Assembly: GCA_028023455.1 (NCBI GenBank)
Contig: JAQFVV010000143.1
Location: 2,458,001-2,522,000 of the forward strand
DNA: 64,000 nt
Direction of reading: 5' to 3'
DNA from: Epiperipatus broadwayi
Lineage: Eukaryota; Onychophora; Udeonychophora; Euonychophora; Peripatidae
Both the position numbers and the translations under genes were made by a program. This document shows positions 47,200 to 59,652 of this stretch, piece by piece. The notes under the pieces were generated by a model. The model was not told where the DNA came from and searched no databases. It saw only the letters and a program-made list of their open reading frames with translations. How positions within the stretch are numbered: the first letter of the stretch is position 1; each line of letters starts with the position of its first letter.

Positions 47200-48590
47200 G
47201 GAATAGAGTGTAACTCTAGAGAAGAATTAGAGATAATCTTAAACAAGTATGTAATGGATATAGAAAAGATGTTAGATGTGAAGGACAGAGTGATAGCAAA
47301 CATGAGAACATATAGTAATGGGAATATACGATTTACAGAAAATGAACTGAATGAGGCAGGTAAGAAATTGAAAGGTGGAAAGGCAAGAGGTTTGGATGGA
47401 TGGGCAGCAGAGATGGTAATGAATTTAGGGCATAGGGCAAAATTAAAACTATTATCATGTTTTAATAAGATGGCACAGAAGAGAGATTTTCTGGGTAGTT
47501 GGAGTAATACAAGAGTAAGGCTACTATTTAAAGGAAAGGGTAAGGATCATAGAAAGTTAAACAATTATAGACTGATAGTGATAACATCAGTGCTATATAA
47601 AGTTTTCTCATATATGGTGGCTGGAAGGGTTGCAAAATGGATGGAAGAAAATAATATAGTGGGAGAAATGCAAGGAAGTTTTCAATCAGATAGGCATATA
47701 GGAGATAGTTTATTTGTAGTTATACAACTTATGGATATGAGTAGGAATACAAGGTAGACAGTTACATATGGTTTTTATAGATATAGAGAAGGTGTATGAT
47801 AGAGTAAATAGAAATAGATTATGGGTAAGTTTAGTAAATTTGGGAATGGATGGAGCTTTAGTGGATATTATTAAGAAATTATATGAAAATAATTACTATA
47901 CGTATCAATTAGGGAATATAGAATCAGTTAAAGTTAAAAATGGGGTGGGACTAAGGCAAGGATGCCCTATGTCACCTATTTTGTTTTTGTTGTATTTGAG
48001 AGAAATGGAGAGAGCAATAGAAAGACTAGGAAGAGGGATAGAGATACCATTAATAGGTGGCAAGGGAGTATATACATTGTCGGGTCTTTTATTTGCATGA
48101 TGTCTTTTTGTGTGCAGAAAGAAGATAGGAAGTTATGCTGAGGACATGCACAAAGGTGGGTAAAGAGATGGGGATTAAATTTAGTGAAGAAAAATCAAAA
48201 GTGATGATGATTAATACTGGGGAGAGAGAAGACAAATAATTTTTATTGGGGGATATAAAGTTAAGTGTGGTGAATAGATATAACTATTTGGGAATTGTTT
48301 TAAGTAATCAGAGAAATTGCTTGGATGAATGGGAGAAAAAATTGATAAATGAAGCAAAGAAAAGAAAGGGATTGATAAAGAAATTAACAGTGTTCTCATA
48401 TAATAAATATGATGTAGCTAGAATTGTATGGAAGGGAGTGGCAGTAGCAGGGTTAACATATGGTAATGATGCATTATGTGTTAGTAAAGGGGTATTAGAT
48501 TACTTAGAAAAAGTACAAAGAGAAGTAGAAAGACATGCATTAGATGCAGAATGTGTTGATGGCAAAGGAGGCATATTCAAGGAGAAATAG
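47200..48590 (+). pseudogene. CR1-like LINE ORF2: reverse transcriptase
   Basis: RT that copies element RNA at the nicked target. Blocks: GGKARGLDGW, NNYRLIVITSVLYKVF, GEMQGSFQSDR, VFIDIEKVYDRV and GLRQGCPMSPILF. Breaks: a one-base frameshift near 47757, a two-base deletion at about 48098-48104 that destroys the catalytic FADD box, then in-frame stops TAG 48126-48128 and TAA 48237-48239 before a last open stretch 48246-48590. Loss of FADD alone makes the enzyme inactive. Confidence 0.88.
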
Positions 48591-49162
48591 GATGGTCAAG
48601 TTTTTATATGAGAGATGCAAAAAGCAAAATGAAAATGTTCAGTAGATTGCAGTTTATGGATAATAAAAGAATAGCCAAAATAGTATTTAATTGGGTTATG
48701 AATAAAGGGCAGGCAACAAGATGGGTGAGAAAGGTAATGTGATATGCAGAAGATTTGGATAAAGAATTTATGTCAGTATACTTATACAAAAGGTGGGATG
48801 ATTGTGTTAGGAGAATTGTTGAGTGTTATAGTGTTAAGGAATGGGATAGAAGAATAGATGCATTAATAAAGAATAGGGAGTTGGAGAGATGGAGAACTAG
48901 TATGGAGAGTAAAAAGAGTTTAAATATTTATAGAAGTAAACAGAATATTGGGTGTGAGTTAATTTATGATAATAGCAAGGAAAGTAGTTTATTGTTTAAG
49001 GCTCGAATGGGATCTTTAGCAACAAGGGAATATACACATAAATGGAAAAATATGGGTGATTTAGTCTGCAAGTTATGTAAGGAAGATATAGAAAATATTA
49101 GGCACCTGTTAATTGAATGTAAATGCCTGAAAGCAGAAAGAATACAAATAATGAAGTTGTAG
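48581..49162 (+). pseudogene. CR1-like LINE ORF2: C-terminal part with CCHC-like finger
   Basis: After a frameshift near 48580 the frame reads EIGWSSFYMRDAKSKMKMF, is interrupted by TGA 48740-48742 and then stays open to 49162. It ends with CKLCKEDIENIRHLLIEC, a Cys/His cluster typical of the C-terminus of many LINE ORF2 proteins. Family-like residues continue a little beyond the TAG at 49160-49162. Confidence 0.8.
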
Positions 49163-49330
49163 AAGAATAAATATAAAGGTGATTATACAGAAAGTGACTT
49201 ATTGTTTTTTATGCTGGGTTTGTGAAAAGACAAGGGATTTAGATATAAAGGCCATGGAGTTGACAAAGATTATGTTGTGGAGATGGGATGGAGCAGGATA
49301 GAGAATAATATGGGAAAACTTAGAGTATGA

Positions 49331-50700
49331 AATGGAAGTCAAAGTGGCTAACAGGTTTCTCTGGGCATAGTTGCTGACAGCATTACATCACACCCTCTTA
49401 ATACTTGTATGAAAGCTAGTGTGCTACAATTATCTTTTCACTTCAGCTTCTTTTAATAGTGTGAACTATCTGAAAAGTATGTAAAACTATTTATAAAATC
49501 TATCTTAAATTTTATTCTTTCAGTTATCTGATAAATATTTGTCATTTAGACAATTTGTATACAGCTTTGAAAAGATTTCTCCATTTTCAAGAGTTTTTCT
49601 AGACTTCAATGATTTCATTCCACATCACAGTTTTTCATTTAGAATGTGGCATTTCAGTTAGTTTTTATTTTATAGACTATTTTCTTTTTTCGCTCTGTGT
49701 TTTTGACTCTTTATGATGTCATTTCTGACTATTTATAATGTCATTTCTGACTATTTATAATGTCATTTCTGACTTTTATAATTGTCTTTTTCTTATCACG
49801 TCAAAAATTATTTCCATATTATTTTACACAATTTTAGATACCCAGTGCTTTTAATGACTTTTAAATTCTTTTTTTCTTCTATAAATATGCCTTTTTTCAA
49901 AAACATAAAATTTATTGGTAAATTTATCTTAATATCTGTTTATCTGCTTTTAGTAAAGTATTTAAAATTCAAATCTCAGTTATTTTTAAAGTCTTAATAT
50001 TATTAAATTATTTTTTTAAGTTTTAGTTTAATTTAATGGAATGCTGCTAATGTGTTTAACACCTTTTTCCTGCATTATTCACATTAAATATACATCTACT
50101 AAATTTTATTTGATGATCAAATTATCATTAAAACCAATGCTTTTGGTAAGAAATTTATCATATACATATGATATTAATTTTTAACAACTACATAAATAAA
50201 CAACTGCTGTTAAATACAAAGCACTAGAGATATATATTAATATTTTAAAAAGTTGTAAATTCCAAATGTGGCAACTATAATAAACATTTACAAATTAGAT
50301 TTTTTAGTGTCATGTAATGAACTTGAAAATAATGTTGTCTACAATTGGTCCAATAGTTAGATAAAAAATAAACTTTATCTTGTTTCATGCTCCTATATTA
50401 ATAATGGATCAGCCATTGATATTTAACAGGAATAAAATATCTAAGCATCAATATTAGCAAAATCTCAGTCTAAGCAGCTAATAGTTTCATACAACAACAA
50501 TTCAGAGATGTTATTAATAAGTTTATTAAATTACTCTAGAAAATTAAATCTTTATTATGCTATGTGATTTAGAGTTTATAATTCTTACAGTATATTTAAT
50601 AGCTGTTGTCTGTTTATGTGATTGTTAAATCTTTAGAATTTATATCTGAATTATCAACTGAAACTGTTGGCTGGTTATCGAGGCTTTGTAATTATTAATA
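49331..50700. other. A+T-rich DNA, no gene seen
   Basis: Only the 22-bp tandem repeat at 49707-49772 was noted. Confidence 0.5.
49707..49772. repeat. 22-bp tandem repeat, three copies
   Basis: Three adjacent units of CTATTTATAATGTCATTTCTGA; the first differs at two positions. Simple local duplication. Confidence 0.9.
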
Positions 50701-50710
50701 TATATATCTA

Positions 50711-52108
50711 ATTATAATTGAAATAATAAATTTAATGGTTTATAAACTATTATACACAATCCTTAAATCCACAGAAGTAATTTCGGTTAATTTCTTGAAC
50801 CTGCCTCAACTGCCATTAAATTCAAAAACAAAGCAGAAACAAATGTCATCAATTCAAATTCCACGAATCTCGTATTTTAATGTTAGCAGCTTGCCTATTT
50901 ATTAACTGCATTTTATTCCTATTTATAAAAATTGCCTCTTTATTTTTTCTTTTATTATGGTTTTTCTCTTCATGAAGAATTTTCACATTTTCAAAATCAA
51001 ATTTAAATTTATATTTACATGTTTTTTCATGATCAAAGAAAACTGAAGGAGACATTAAATCACCATTATTTTTTTTACTTTTTACACGTTTATATAACAA
51101 TTCATGCTCCCTCAATCTCTTCTCAATACTGCACCTAGATTCACCTATATATGATAGCATACAGCCACAAAAAATTTGATATATGACATTGCTTTTCAGC
51201 TTGACAGGTATGACATCCTTAGAATTATTGACTAATTTATTAATATTGTTTGGAACATAGAATGAAACATTAAACACATTCTTATACATATCCTAAAAAA
51301 TTTCACTTGGGGATTTGAAATAAATGGAATAGATATCTATTATTTACTATTAATCTTCATTTCCTTTAAATCATTATACCTTTTTTTAAATTGACATTAA
51401 GAATTGTTTATTTGTTCCATTTTATAACCAACATCAAGCAATTCTTTGGCAAATATCTCAATATTTTTCAGTTTATCACTTTGGTAACGACATAATTTTT
51501 CATTCCAAAACAAAAAAGATCTAAAACTTGCCATCTTATGCATCATTGGTACTTTTGATTTACAATTTATATATCCTCTTTTTTGCAATGTCTTAATTAT
51601 TAATTTATAATTTAATATACTGTTATCTCTTGTAATAATCAAATCTAAATATTTAATATTTTTGTGCTATTCCTTTTCAATAGTCCATTTCAAGCCATTC
51701 AACTTATTTAATTCCTCTACAAGAAAATTTATAGTATTAGTATTTCCACAAACAAAAACATCATCCACATATCTTTTGTAAATTTTAATATCTCCAAAAG
51801 TACACATATTTAAAATACTACGCTCATATGTAGATAAAACAAAATTGCAAACTTGTGCAACTACAGGCAGATCCATAGGCCAACCTTTAGACATTTTATA
51901 ATATTGACCTTCAAAAGATGCAACAATGTTATCATTAAAAATTTTTAAAGAATCAACAATAAACTTTATCATATATTTACAAATACTTTTACTTTTTAAT
52001 GTACAATTATTTTTATGAAATTCATTCATCAATAGATCCATACATTTTTGTAACATCCAATGAAGCAATAACATCATTCTCATCAATCATCAAATCTTTA
52101 ATACTATT
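50711..52108 (-). pseudogene. Penelope-like element: RT and GIY-YIG endonuclease
   Basis: Retroelement of the Penelope-like class, whose protein joins RT to a GIY-YIG endonuclease. On the minus strand the RT starts truncated near 52108 with IASLDVTKMY, then GWPMDLPVVAQVCNFVL and IKIYKRYVDDVFVC, the YVDD catalytic box (51667-52086). A TAG at 51669-51667 interrupts; in the same frame the thumb region continues (51397-51666). After a frameshift the endonuclease (50849-51289) shows VIYQIFCGC, SYIGESRCSIEKRLREHE and a downstream DHEKTCKYKF block. The nuclease still reads as a full open frame. The 3' flank to about 50711 is shared with the inverted copy. Confidence 0.88.
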
Positions 52109-52680
52109 TAATGTGTTTAATGTTTCATTCTGTGTTGCAAACAATATTAATAAATTAGTCAATAATTCTAAGGATGTCATACCTGTCAAGCAGAAAAGTA
52201 ATGTCATATATCAAATTTTTTGTGATTGTATGCTATCATATATAGGTGAATCTAGGTGCAGTATTGAGAAGAGATTGAGGGAGCATGAATTGTTATATAA
52301 ACGTGTAAAAAGTAAAAAAAATAATGGTGAATTAATGTCTCCTTCAGTTTTCTTTGATCATGAAAAAACATGTAAATATAAATTTAAATTTGATTTTGAA
52401 AATTCTTCATGAAGAGAGAAACCATAATAACAGAAAAATTAAAGAGGCAATTTTTAAAAATAGGAATAAAATGCAATTAATAAATAGGCAAGCTGCTAAC
52501 ATTAAAATACGAGATTCATGGAATTTGAACTGATGATGTTTGCTTCCGCTTTGTTTTTGAATTTAATGGCAGTTGAGGCAGGTTCAAGAAATTAACCGAA
52601 AGTACTTCTGCAGATTTAAGGATTGTGTATAATATTTATAAACCGTTAAATTTATTATTTCAATTATAATTACAATTTTG
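52109..52680 (+). pseudogene. Penelope-like GIY-YIG part, inverted second copy
   Basis: Reverse-complement partner of 50711-51290, so two 3' portions lie head to head with outward 3' ends. It begins inside the sequence NVFNVSF near 52112 and carries the same VIYQIFCDC and SYIGESRCSIEKRLREHE motifs. An 8-base deletion between short GAAAAT repeats (about 52398-52404) shifts the frame before the last 40 residues. The open frame 51999-52412 starts in antisense RT sequence and is therefore chimeric, not a natural gene. Confidence 0.85.
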
Positions 52681-52739
52681 TTTTAATTAACGGACATTTT
52701 ATTTATATTACATATATATATATATAAAGAACTTGAATT

Positions 52740-53545
52740 GAGACTTCCAAGCTGCCTACTGCTATTCACTACATCTTATACAACTGATACACATGACCAC
52801 TTACATATGAGTAAAAATAATAAATGATCTTCCAATATACATATTTTGCACTGAACCAGCACTCATCAGTTGGTCCAGATCATCATCTCTCATACATAAA
52901 TACAATCAGTGCTCAGTTTATATTAAGATAGCAGATTTTCAAACTTTAATAGACAAGCTTCAATCTTCTCCACCCTCCAACTCTTCAGTAATACAATCAT
53001 TAAAAATCTGAAGACGGAATATTTAAAGCCCATGCTGAAGCCAATATTATTGTCATACCCATGTTGACCTTAAGCCAATCTGACCCCTCTCATATTGATC
53101 TTAATAAGTCCATTTAAATATACTGAAGAGGGATGGGCAGAATACAGGCTGTAATATTTAAATACATGTATATTGTCTATACTAAATAATGTAATTAGAA
53201 AGGACTTGAACTCAGACTTCCATGATATGGATGGCTGAAGAGTTGGAAGGTGGAGAAGACTGAAGCTTGTCCATTAAAGTTTGAAAAATTGCTATCTTAA
53301 TATAAAGTGAACACTTTTTATATGTGTGGGAGATGAGGATCTGGTCCAATTGATGACTGCTGGTTCAGTATAAAATATGTATATTGGAGATTATTATCTT
53401 TTTTACATGTATGTGGTCATGTGTATCAGTTGTATAAGATGAAATGGATAGCATTAGGGAGCTTGGAAGTCTGAGTTCAAGTCATTTCTAATGACATTGT
53501 TTAGTATAGACAATATACATGTATTTAAATATTATATATATATAT
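52740..53545. repeat. Nested inverted repeats of a tRNA-like SINE family
   Basis: Two inverted pairings overlap: 52740-52990 with 53233-53495, and 53140-53235 with 53462-53545. Outward-facing units end in B-box-like sequence, for example GGAAGTCTGAGTTCAAGTC at about 53464. The upstream part resembles an A box (GTGTATCAGTTGTATAAG). The same family forms a shorter inverted pair at 27.6 kb. Confidence 0.7.
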
Positions 53546-53563
53546 ACACACATATATATATAT

Positions 53564-54634
53564 TGTATCCTTTCCCTTTCAGGTGTGTATTTTATACGGA
53601 AAAAAAATTAATTACTATACTTTCTAATTTGTCTTTGTTGTTTTAAGATTATGCCATAATATGGCTAGATAATTGAGTGTCAAAAATCTTTCTTTCTACT
53701 ATAACCTGTCTGCCCTGGATCTCCAATTTCTTACTATACACTTTGAATCTATCTGCTGCCTAGATCTAACATTAAATCATAAATCATATAAAATATTATT
53801 TCATGAAACTCAACAATTGATTATAATTATCTATCAAATAATTCCTAAGGTAGATTTACAAAGACAGTTACAAGAGAGTGGTTTTAAATAATAATAAAAA
53901 AATAAAATATATATTTCCATGACATTTGAATTAATCACATCAATTTAATAAAATCTATTATAATCTCATATCTTTTACAATAACTACTACTACCTTATGC
54001 ATACCTCAAGGTTAATATTCCCATATGATAACATAATCTCTATTTAAGATAATTAAATAATAAGAGGGATTTTACTAAGATAACCATCTTAATCATAACC
54101 ACATCTAACATTATAATATATTTTATGTCATTTCATTAGAATTAGTATATCTTTTGAATAGGAATAATAAATTCCAAATTATAAATCATCATCATACTTT
54201 CTAACAATTAATATAATTACAACTTATAACTAACTACTACTTATAAAATGAACTTTTTTTTTTTAACTTTAGTCAGCTAAATTACCAACTTATCCGGTTT
54301 TATATTCCCTATTAACTTTAATTAAATTGTCTACAATATTTTCATACTAATATTTAATACTCATATACTCTTCTGAATGTATTTGAAATGAATTCAAATT
54401 TAATTTCACAAAAAATTTCCATGTGACTATAAAGATATAACTATCCCTAAGTTAAAATTATAATGTTATTAAATATTCTCATTCAAGTAATTATAATTGA
54501 ATTTAATAAACAATTAATTTATCATTTTTGTTCTATATTATACTCCCAATAATTTGTGTATTTGGGAAAATGGTGAAAATATTTCTAAACTGAAACAAAG
54601 ACTTTACCACTGTATTTACAATATTAGTTTATTT
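53564..54634 (-). repeat. 3' LTR of a gag-carrying LTR element (left copy, part)
   Basis: Direct repeat of 62911-64000 at about 94 percent by eye. It begins with TGTATCC on the plus strand (partner TGTAACC), giving a CA end on the coding minus strand. Because the partner runs off the window, only the shared 1.07 kb can be shown; the LTR probably continues to the right of 54634. Confidence 0.85.
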
Positions 54635-57133
54635 ACATGAATAACAATAATTATTAACAGAATTTAAATAGTATGTATAATAACAAAATATAACACATAA
54701 AATTTCATTAACATTTGTACAATTATATATAATAATGAGAACTACTGACTCCTATCTGCCTAACAATGAACATTTTTTTAACTTATATGAATCTATTTTT
54801 TCTATTTTCCAATTTCAAGGAATCATTGCAAATAATATTGTTATTTTTCTTTCTTTTTTTATTTTTATTATAGTTCCAAATTTTATATATATCTTTTATT
54901 AAGATACATTGTATTATTATCCTTATGAATGCAAACAACCACATCACATAATGTCATAATGTGATTATTTTATCACATAAAATCTATGAAATTAATACCT
55001 ATAATAACCAAAGATACAATACCATTTGATCATAACTCATTTCATTCCTTCTTTCTTTGTTTGTTTTCATTATTGATCCCATTTGTTTTTATTTTCATAT
55101 AGTGTCACTTTAAAATTAATTACCTAATACAGACTTTGTTTTGTATTTACATTTTTTTTTCTAAATCCACCTATGTACCATGCCTACCTTACTTTTTCTA
55201 TAATCAACATTATGTGGATTAAAAATAACTGATTTCTACTACACTCAAATGCTACAAATCTAAAATGGAAGTCTTATTTCCTTTTCAAATAAGGTGTGCC
55301 CTCATGGCAAGTAATCATTTATTCTTCATGACACTATCTTAATATCCAGGCTTTTACATTAAGCTCTTGTGGATTTGATCACCCTTATCTTATGGAAATT
55401 CTTCACATTATAACATCCAACTACATATATGAATATTACTTAGATTAACCTCATTATGTTCTTATCAGTTCTTCAGGAAATTACAATTTACCACATTGAC
55501 TATCCCCTGGAATGATAATTTATCTAACTATAAAAAGGGTCACAGGCATACATCATACAACAAATCAGCATAATTATATAATAAAATTATCTTTCCATTA
55601 ATCATTTCCCTAATCTATTGGTGATGTGTTACAAAACAAAGTGTCTTATAATTTGACAATCGTCAATATTTATTTATTTATTTTTATTTGTTTTTTTATT
55701 AGGATCACAACTTTATTTACTGTATCATATAGTTTATCATCCACCCATCTTTTATCTTTTCAGACTACTTTTCTTCACACTTCATTGTCATACATTTGGT
55801 TATTTTCATTATTATATTTCTTAGTTGTTTAACATGACATTATATTAATCAATTTACATTTTAAAATATATCATACATTAATTTTACCTTACTATGATTT
55901 TATAATAACAACTTAAAACATCATTTTACCCATTTCACTCTTCTAGTTACTTCACATCTACATTGTTCTCATCTGGAATATATATCTAAAATTATAACTT
56001 AAACATTAACATATAAAACAATTATTTAACATAATGAAGATTAACTTCATAATAAAATATAAATAAAGTTAGCCATTATATAATTCCTATCCAAAGAATA
56101 GGAAATTATTATTTAGTTTTTACTCTCTTTCTTAGTGATTCATTCACAAGTATGTAACGCTGATAGTTAATGTTTTCTTCCACATTAGGTTAGTTTATAC
56201 TTTCTTTCTTAGTGATTCATTCACATGTATGTAACACAGATAGTTAATGTTTTCTTCACATTAGGACTTTGAACGCATTTGTTAATTATCTAATAGATTG
56301 CTTCTCCAACATTTGAAAACAATGCAATAATAATAAAACGAGGATTTTTTTTTTAAAGTTTAACTATTCCCTGAAAGCATTTCCTTATTTATTAATCAGT
56401 GATTTTCATATCCAACTATTATAAATTTACTGGAATTAGCAGATTAGTGTATTATGTCAAACACAATGATTTAAGTGTTTTTAAAGTATTGATCAAAACC
56501 ATTTTACATAAGTTCATCATTTTATTTCTATGTTTATTTTAAAGTTTATTGACATCAAGTCTCATAATATATATATTTTCTTCTATTTGACAAATTTAAA
56601 TTCCATAAGTTATTCTGCATTAATTATTTACTATTCCAAATAAACATTTGTAATCAAGTTAAATAATATTATTCCTATTTAGATTACTATACACGCACCT
56701 TCTTACAAAAGTATTGTAGGATCAATTTTAATAATATAAATTAATTTAACTAGCATCACCTATTATTTGTCTTCCACATTTCTGTTAGTTGTTCTTTAAA
56801 GATTTCTATTCTGATTTTGATTTAGTTTTCTTTATATCATAAAATTAAATTATCCTTTAAGCTTTCAATGAAGTATAGATAACTGAAACTGTTTCACTTA
56901 TGTGAAAGATTGTCCAACTTCTAACCACTTCAAATGAATCAATATTATCCTTATATATTTGTCTGTTCACCATAATAAGATCTACTGGCAATTTTTTTCG
57001 GCATTAGCATTTTTAAAATTGTAATTTGATCTCCCAAATTATGACTTTGTGACTAATGAAGAAAATAATTATTTATTCCATGATATAATTATTTATCCAA
57101 TACACATTATTTTGATTTTTATTAATATAATTT
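54635..57133. other. A+T-rich DNA, perhaps remainder of the 3' LTR
   Basis: No open frame on either strand shows a domain. The right partner LTR is cut by the window edge at the matching point, so how much of this is LTR is unknown. Contains a 77-bp tandem duplication at 56121-56275. Confidence 0.45.
56121..56275. repeat. 77-bp tandem duplication
   Basis: CTTAGTGATTCATTCACA followed by closely matching sequence occurs at 56131 and 56208; the units run through TTAATGTTTTCTTC and CACATTAGG with few differences. Confidence 0.85.
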
Positions 57134-57399
57134 AAGGTGCTTGTATTATAGCTAAAGATGCCGTTGGATGGCGCCGTTTTCACGCTAAAACTATAAAATA
57201 TGAACTTTCAAGGGCTGTTGATTTTAATAATTTTTCTGTGCTTTTTTGTAATGCGAAAATAAAAAACAAAACAAAATCGTCTTTTTTAAATATTATTTTT
57301 TATTAACGTATAGAATTTAAATGATAATAATAAATGTAAAATAAAATCAACAAATTACAATTTGATTGGTGTTTTTTATATCATATACTTTTTAAATTG

Positions 57400-57530
57400 T
57401 GTTATGGCTTTTTTTTTATCAATTTTCTATCGGATATTTTTTTACTTGTGCTACGACTTTTTTTTTATCAATTTTCCATCGTATATTTTTTTACTTGTGT
57501 TACGACTTTTTTTGTTGTTGTTTAACTAAA
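57400..57530. repeat. About 50-bp tandem repeat
   Basis: Two and a half units containing GACTTTTTTTTTATCAATTT and TTTTTTACTTGTG, starting near 57400, 57450 and 57499. Confidence 0.85.
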
Positions 57531-57570
57531 AAATAATAATCGTAATAAAAGTAAAAGTTGTTATGGTTAC

Positions 57571-57653
57571 ATTTAGGGTTAGTTTTAGGTTAGTTTAGGC
57601 TTAGTTTTAGGGTTAGTATTAGGGTTAGGTTTAGGGTTAGTTTTAGGATTAGT
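57571..57653 (+). repeat. Telomere-like TTAGGG interstitial tract
   Basis: Degenerate array of TTAGGG, TTAGGTTAG and TTAGTTT units, for example TTAGGGTTAGGTTTAGGGTT. TTAGGG is the ancestral animal telomere repeat. Being short and inside an apparent transposon, it need not mark a former chromosome end. Confidence 0.8.
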
Positions 57654-58365
57654 GTTCTGTTTGTTTGTAATGCTAAAATAAAAAAATTCAAAATCGTAAG
57701 CGTACTCGGACAGAAAAAAGAAACTCAAACTTTTTTAAACAACAACAAACACATACAAATGTCTTCTTTACTTATTAAACATGTTTATAATATTTTCTTT
57801 TTATTAAATTTACAAAAAAAACCTGTATATTTGGACTTTTCTTACTGGATATTTTTTTCATATCGCTCTTTTTTACTTCAAAAATATACAGATGGTAGAA
57901 TCTTCTTTGTCTCGTGGAATGTTACTAACAGTACGTTACTTGATACGTTATCTAATTGCAACTCAATAAAAACATAGATATTTAACATTTACCCAAATAA
58001 AAGTTCAATACAGTACATTGTAAAAAGTCTTATAATTATTGTTTTAAAAAATCTGAACATTTCAATAGTTTAAAATAAAAAAAAATCCAATGAAAACAAC
58101 ATTTCAATACAATTCAAATACAAACTCTCTCATCAAGTCGTAATTATTTTATAAACTGTGCAAATTTGAAAAATGTAATTGCTGCTTAGTGACATACATG
58201 CTGTACTGCGACGTGACATAGCGGCCTGCATTCTGTAGCACAACAAAAAAGTTGTATTATAGAAAATGCGGGTTTGAACGTATCGGCCGCGGAAACAGCA
58301 TTTTTATGTGTTTTAGCACGAAAACCGTGCCATAGAATGGTGTCTTTAGTTATAAGATGAGTACC

Positions 58366-59652
58366 TAATTTAAATTACAGCTATAGCACAAAATTATCTT
58401 TATAATCATCTGAATTTTACCAAATATTTCTGACCACTTAATTTACTTACTCGCTTCATATTTTTTTACTTTCCCTCTCACTCTTTTTTTTTTTTACTCG
58501 TCTGACTTTTATCCAAAATTCCCACCAATATTACATGAAAGTTGTCTCATTTACTGAGCATTTTAATTAACTTAAAAATAATATTTTAAAACTACCTAAA
58601 TTCAGCCTTTTACTTTAAATGTAAAATAATATATTTATTCAACTTTGTAAAATATTTTGCTAAACTATCAAAATTATTGATCTTTTATTATTATAATCAT
58701 TTTAAAAATATATTATAAAATTAGATATAGACATAAAAATAAAACAATCACAAATGAATAACAACAATAGTATGTTTATAATATCTTTTAAAGTCTACTA
58801 AAATTACTTATCAAGTTATTAGTGCCAGTTATATATTTAAAATGTTGGATTATATACATCTTATGACAGTGAACTAAACAAAAAGGTCACAATACCCCCC
58901 ATAGAAAACAAAATTTTGAATTTTAATCTTTTTTTTAACTTTATAATGATATGTTAGACAAAAAGAAACAATAAAATGTTTGATTATTGCATCATAAGAA
59001 ACGCACTCAGTTTATCTACTACTTGTACTTTGAATACTATTTTTATTATTAATTTTATCAAAGATACACTTATACTTTATTAACAATTATTAAATAATAT
59101 TACTACATATTTTGTAATACATATCACATCCCAAATAATATGCATAAGTAATTAAATCAAAATCAGCTTTATAACTTCCTCTTAAAACCAAATTTAATTC
59201 TCTTTAAAAAAAATTCTCTTCTGATATCTATCTCGATTCAGATAAACCTTTTAACTGAAACACAGACTTCATTTTACATCAAATCTTTCATTTATTACTG
59301 CTTCTTGATGACTATTACAAACAACCAATGTATTCACCTGATTAGTAACAAATTTCATCTTATCCTTCTTTACCACTAAATAATTTCTTATAAAATTCTA
59401 ATGAATTACATAAAAATCAATTCATCATAGCTAGTCTTCAATTTACAATCCTTTCCTGAACAAAAAAAATTTTTCTCTCTCCACTATTCTTAGATTGCTC
59501 ATACAATCCTGTTCTGACATACAAATTTCATTTTACAATTAATTCTATTACCACATAACCTATATATTCATACAAAAAGTACACAAAGTTAAATTATCAC
59601 ATTCATTTCTTTTATTTTTAACTTTAGGAGCAAATGCCACACAACTATTATT
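58366..59652. other. A+T-rich DNA, no gene seen
   Basis: A pyrimidine-rich stretch near 58460-58500 (plus strand) would be a purine tract on the coding strand of the LTR element, but there is no matching LTR edge to confirm it. No pol motif was found here. Confidence 0.4.

Larger units (their letters stand above)
44829..49330 (+). mobile_element. CR1-like non-LTR retrotransposon
   Basis: A nearly full coding span: ORF1 (PHD/esterase), then ORF2 with apurinic-type endonuclease, reverse transcriptase and C-terminal zinc region. The plus strand is notably purine-rich compared with the surroundings. ORF2 carries several stops and frameshifts, so the copy is inactive, yet ORF1 and the endonuclease remain open, suggesting a fairly young insertion. 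The 3' end is placed near 49330 only by loss of family-like sequence. Confidence 0.85.
57134..58365. mobile_element. 1.2-kb inverted-repeat element with telomere-like repeats
   Basis: Terminal inverted repeats of about 56 bp lie at 57136-57193 and 58307-58365. They match at 42 of 56 aligned positions, and 10 of the 14 differences are transitions. AATTTA borders both ends, a possible 6-bp target-site duplication. Inside are a roughly 50-bp tandem repeat, an 83-bp tract of TTAGGG-like repeats and two related TTGTAATG blocks. No transposase is encoded, so it would be a non-autonomous DNA transposon. The superfamily is not assigned. Confidence 0.6.

Noticed and set aside
51999-52412. 137-codon open frame with a GIY-YIG motif.
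   Set aside because: Its first third is antisense to RT and its end is frameshifted; it is a by-product of the inverted junction.
57571-57653. Telomere or chromosome end.
   Set aside because: Only about 80 bases of degenerate repeats with ordinary sequence on both sides; better explained as part of an interspersed element.
57759-57977. 72-codon open frame inside the inverted-repeat element.
   Set aside because: No transposase or other domain; rich in Phe, Leu and Lys as expected from chance A+T-rich frames.
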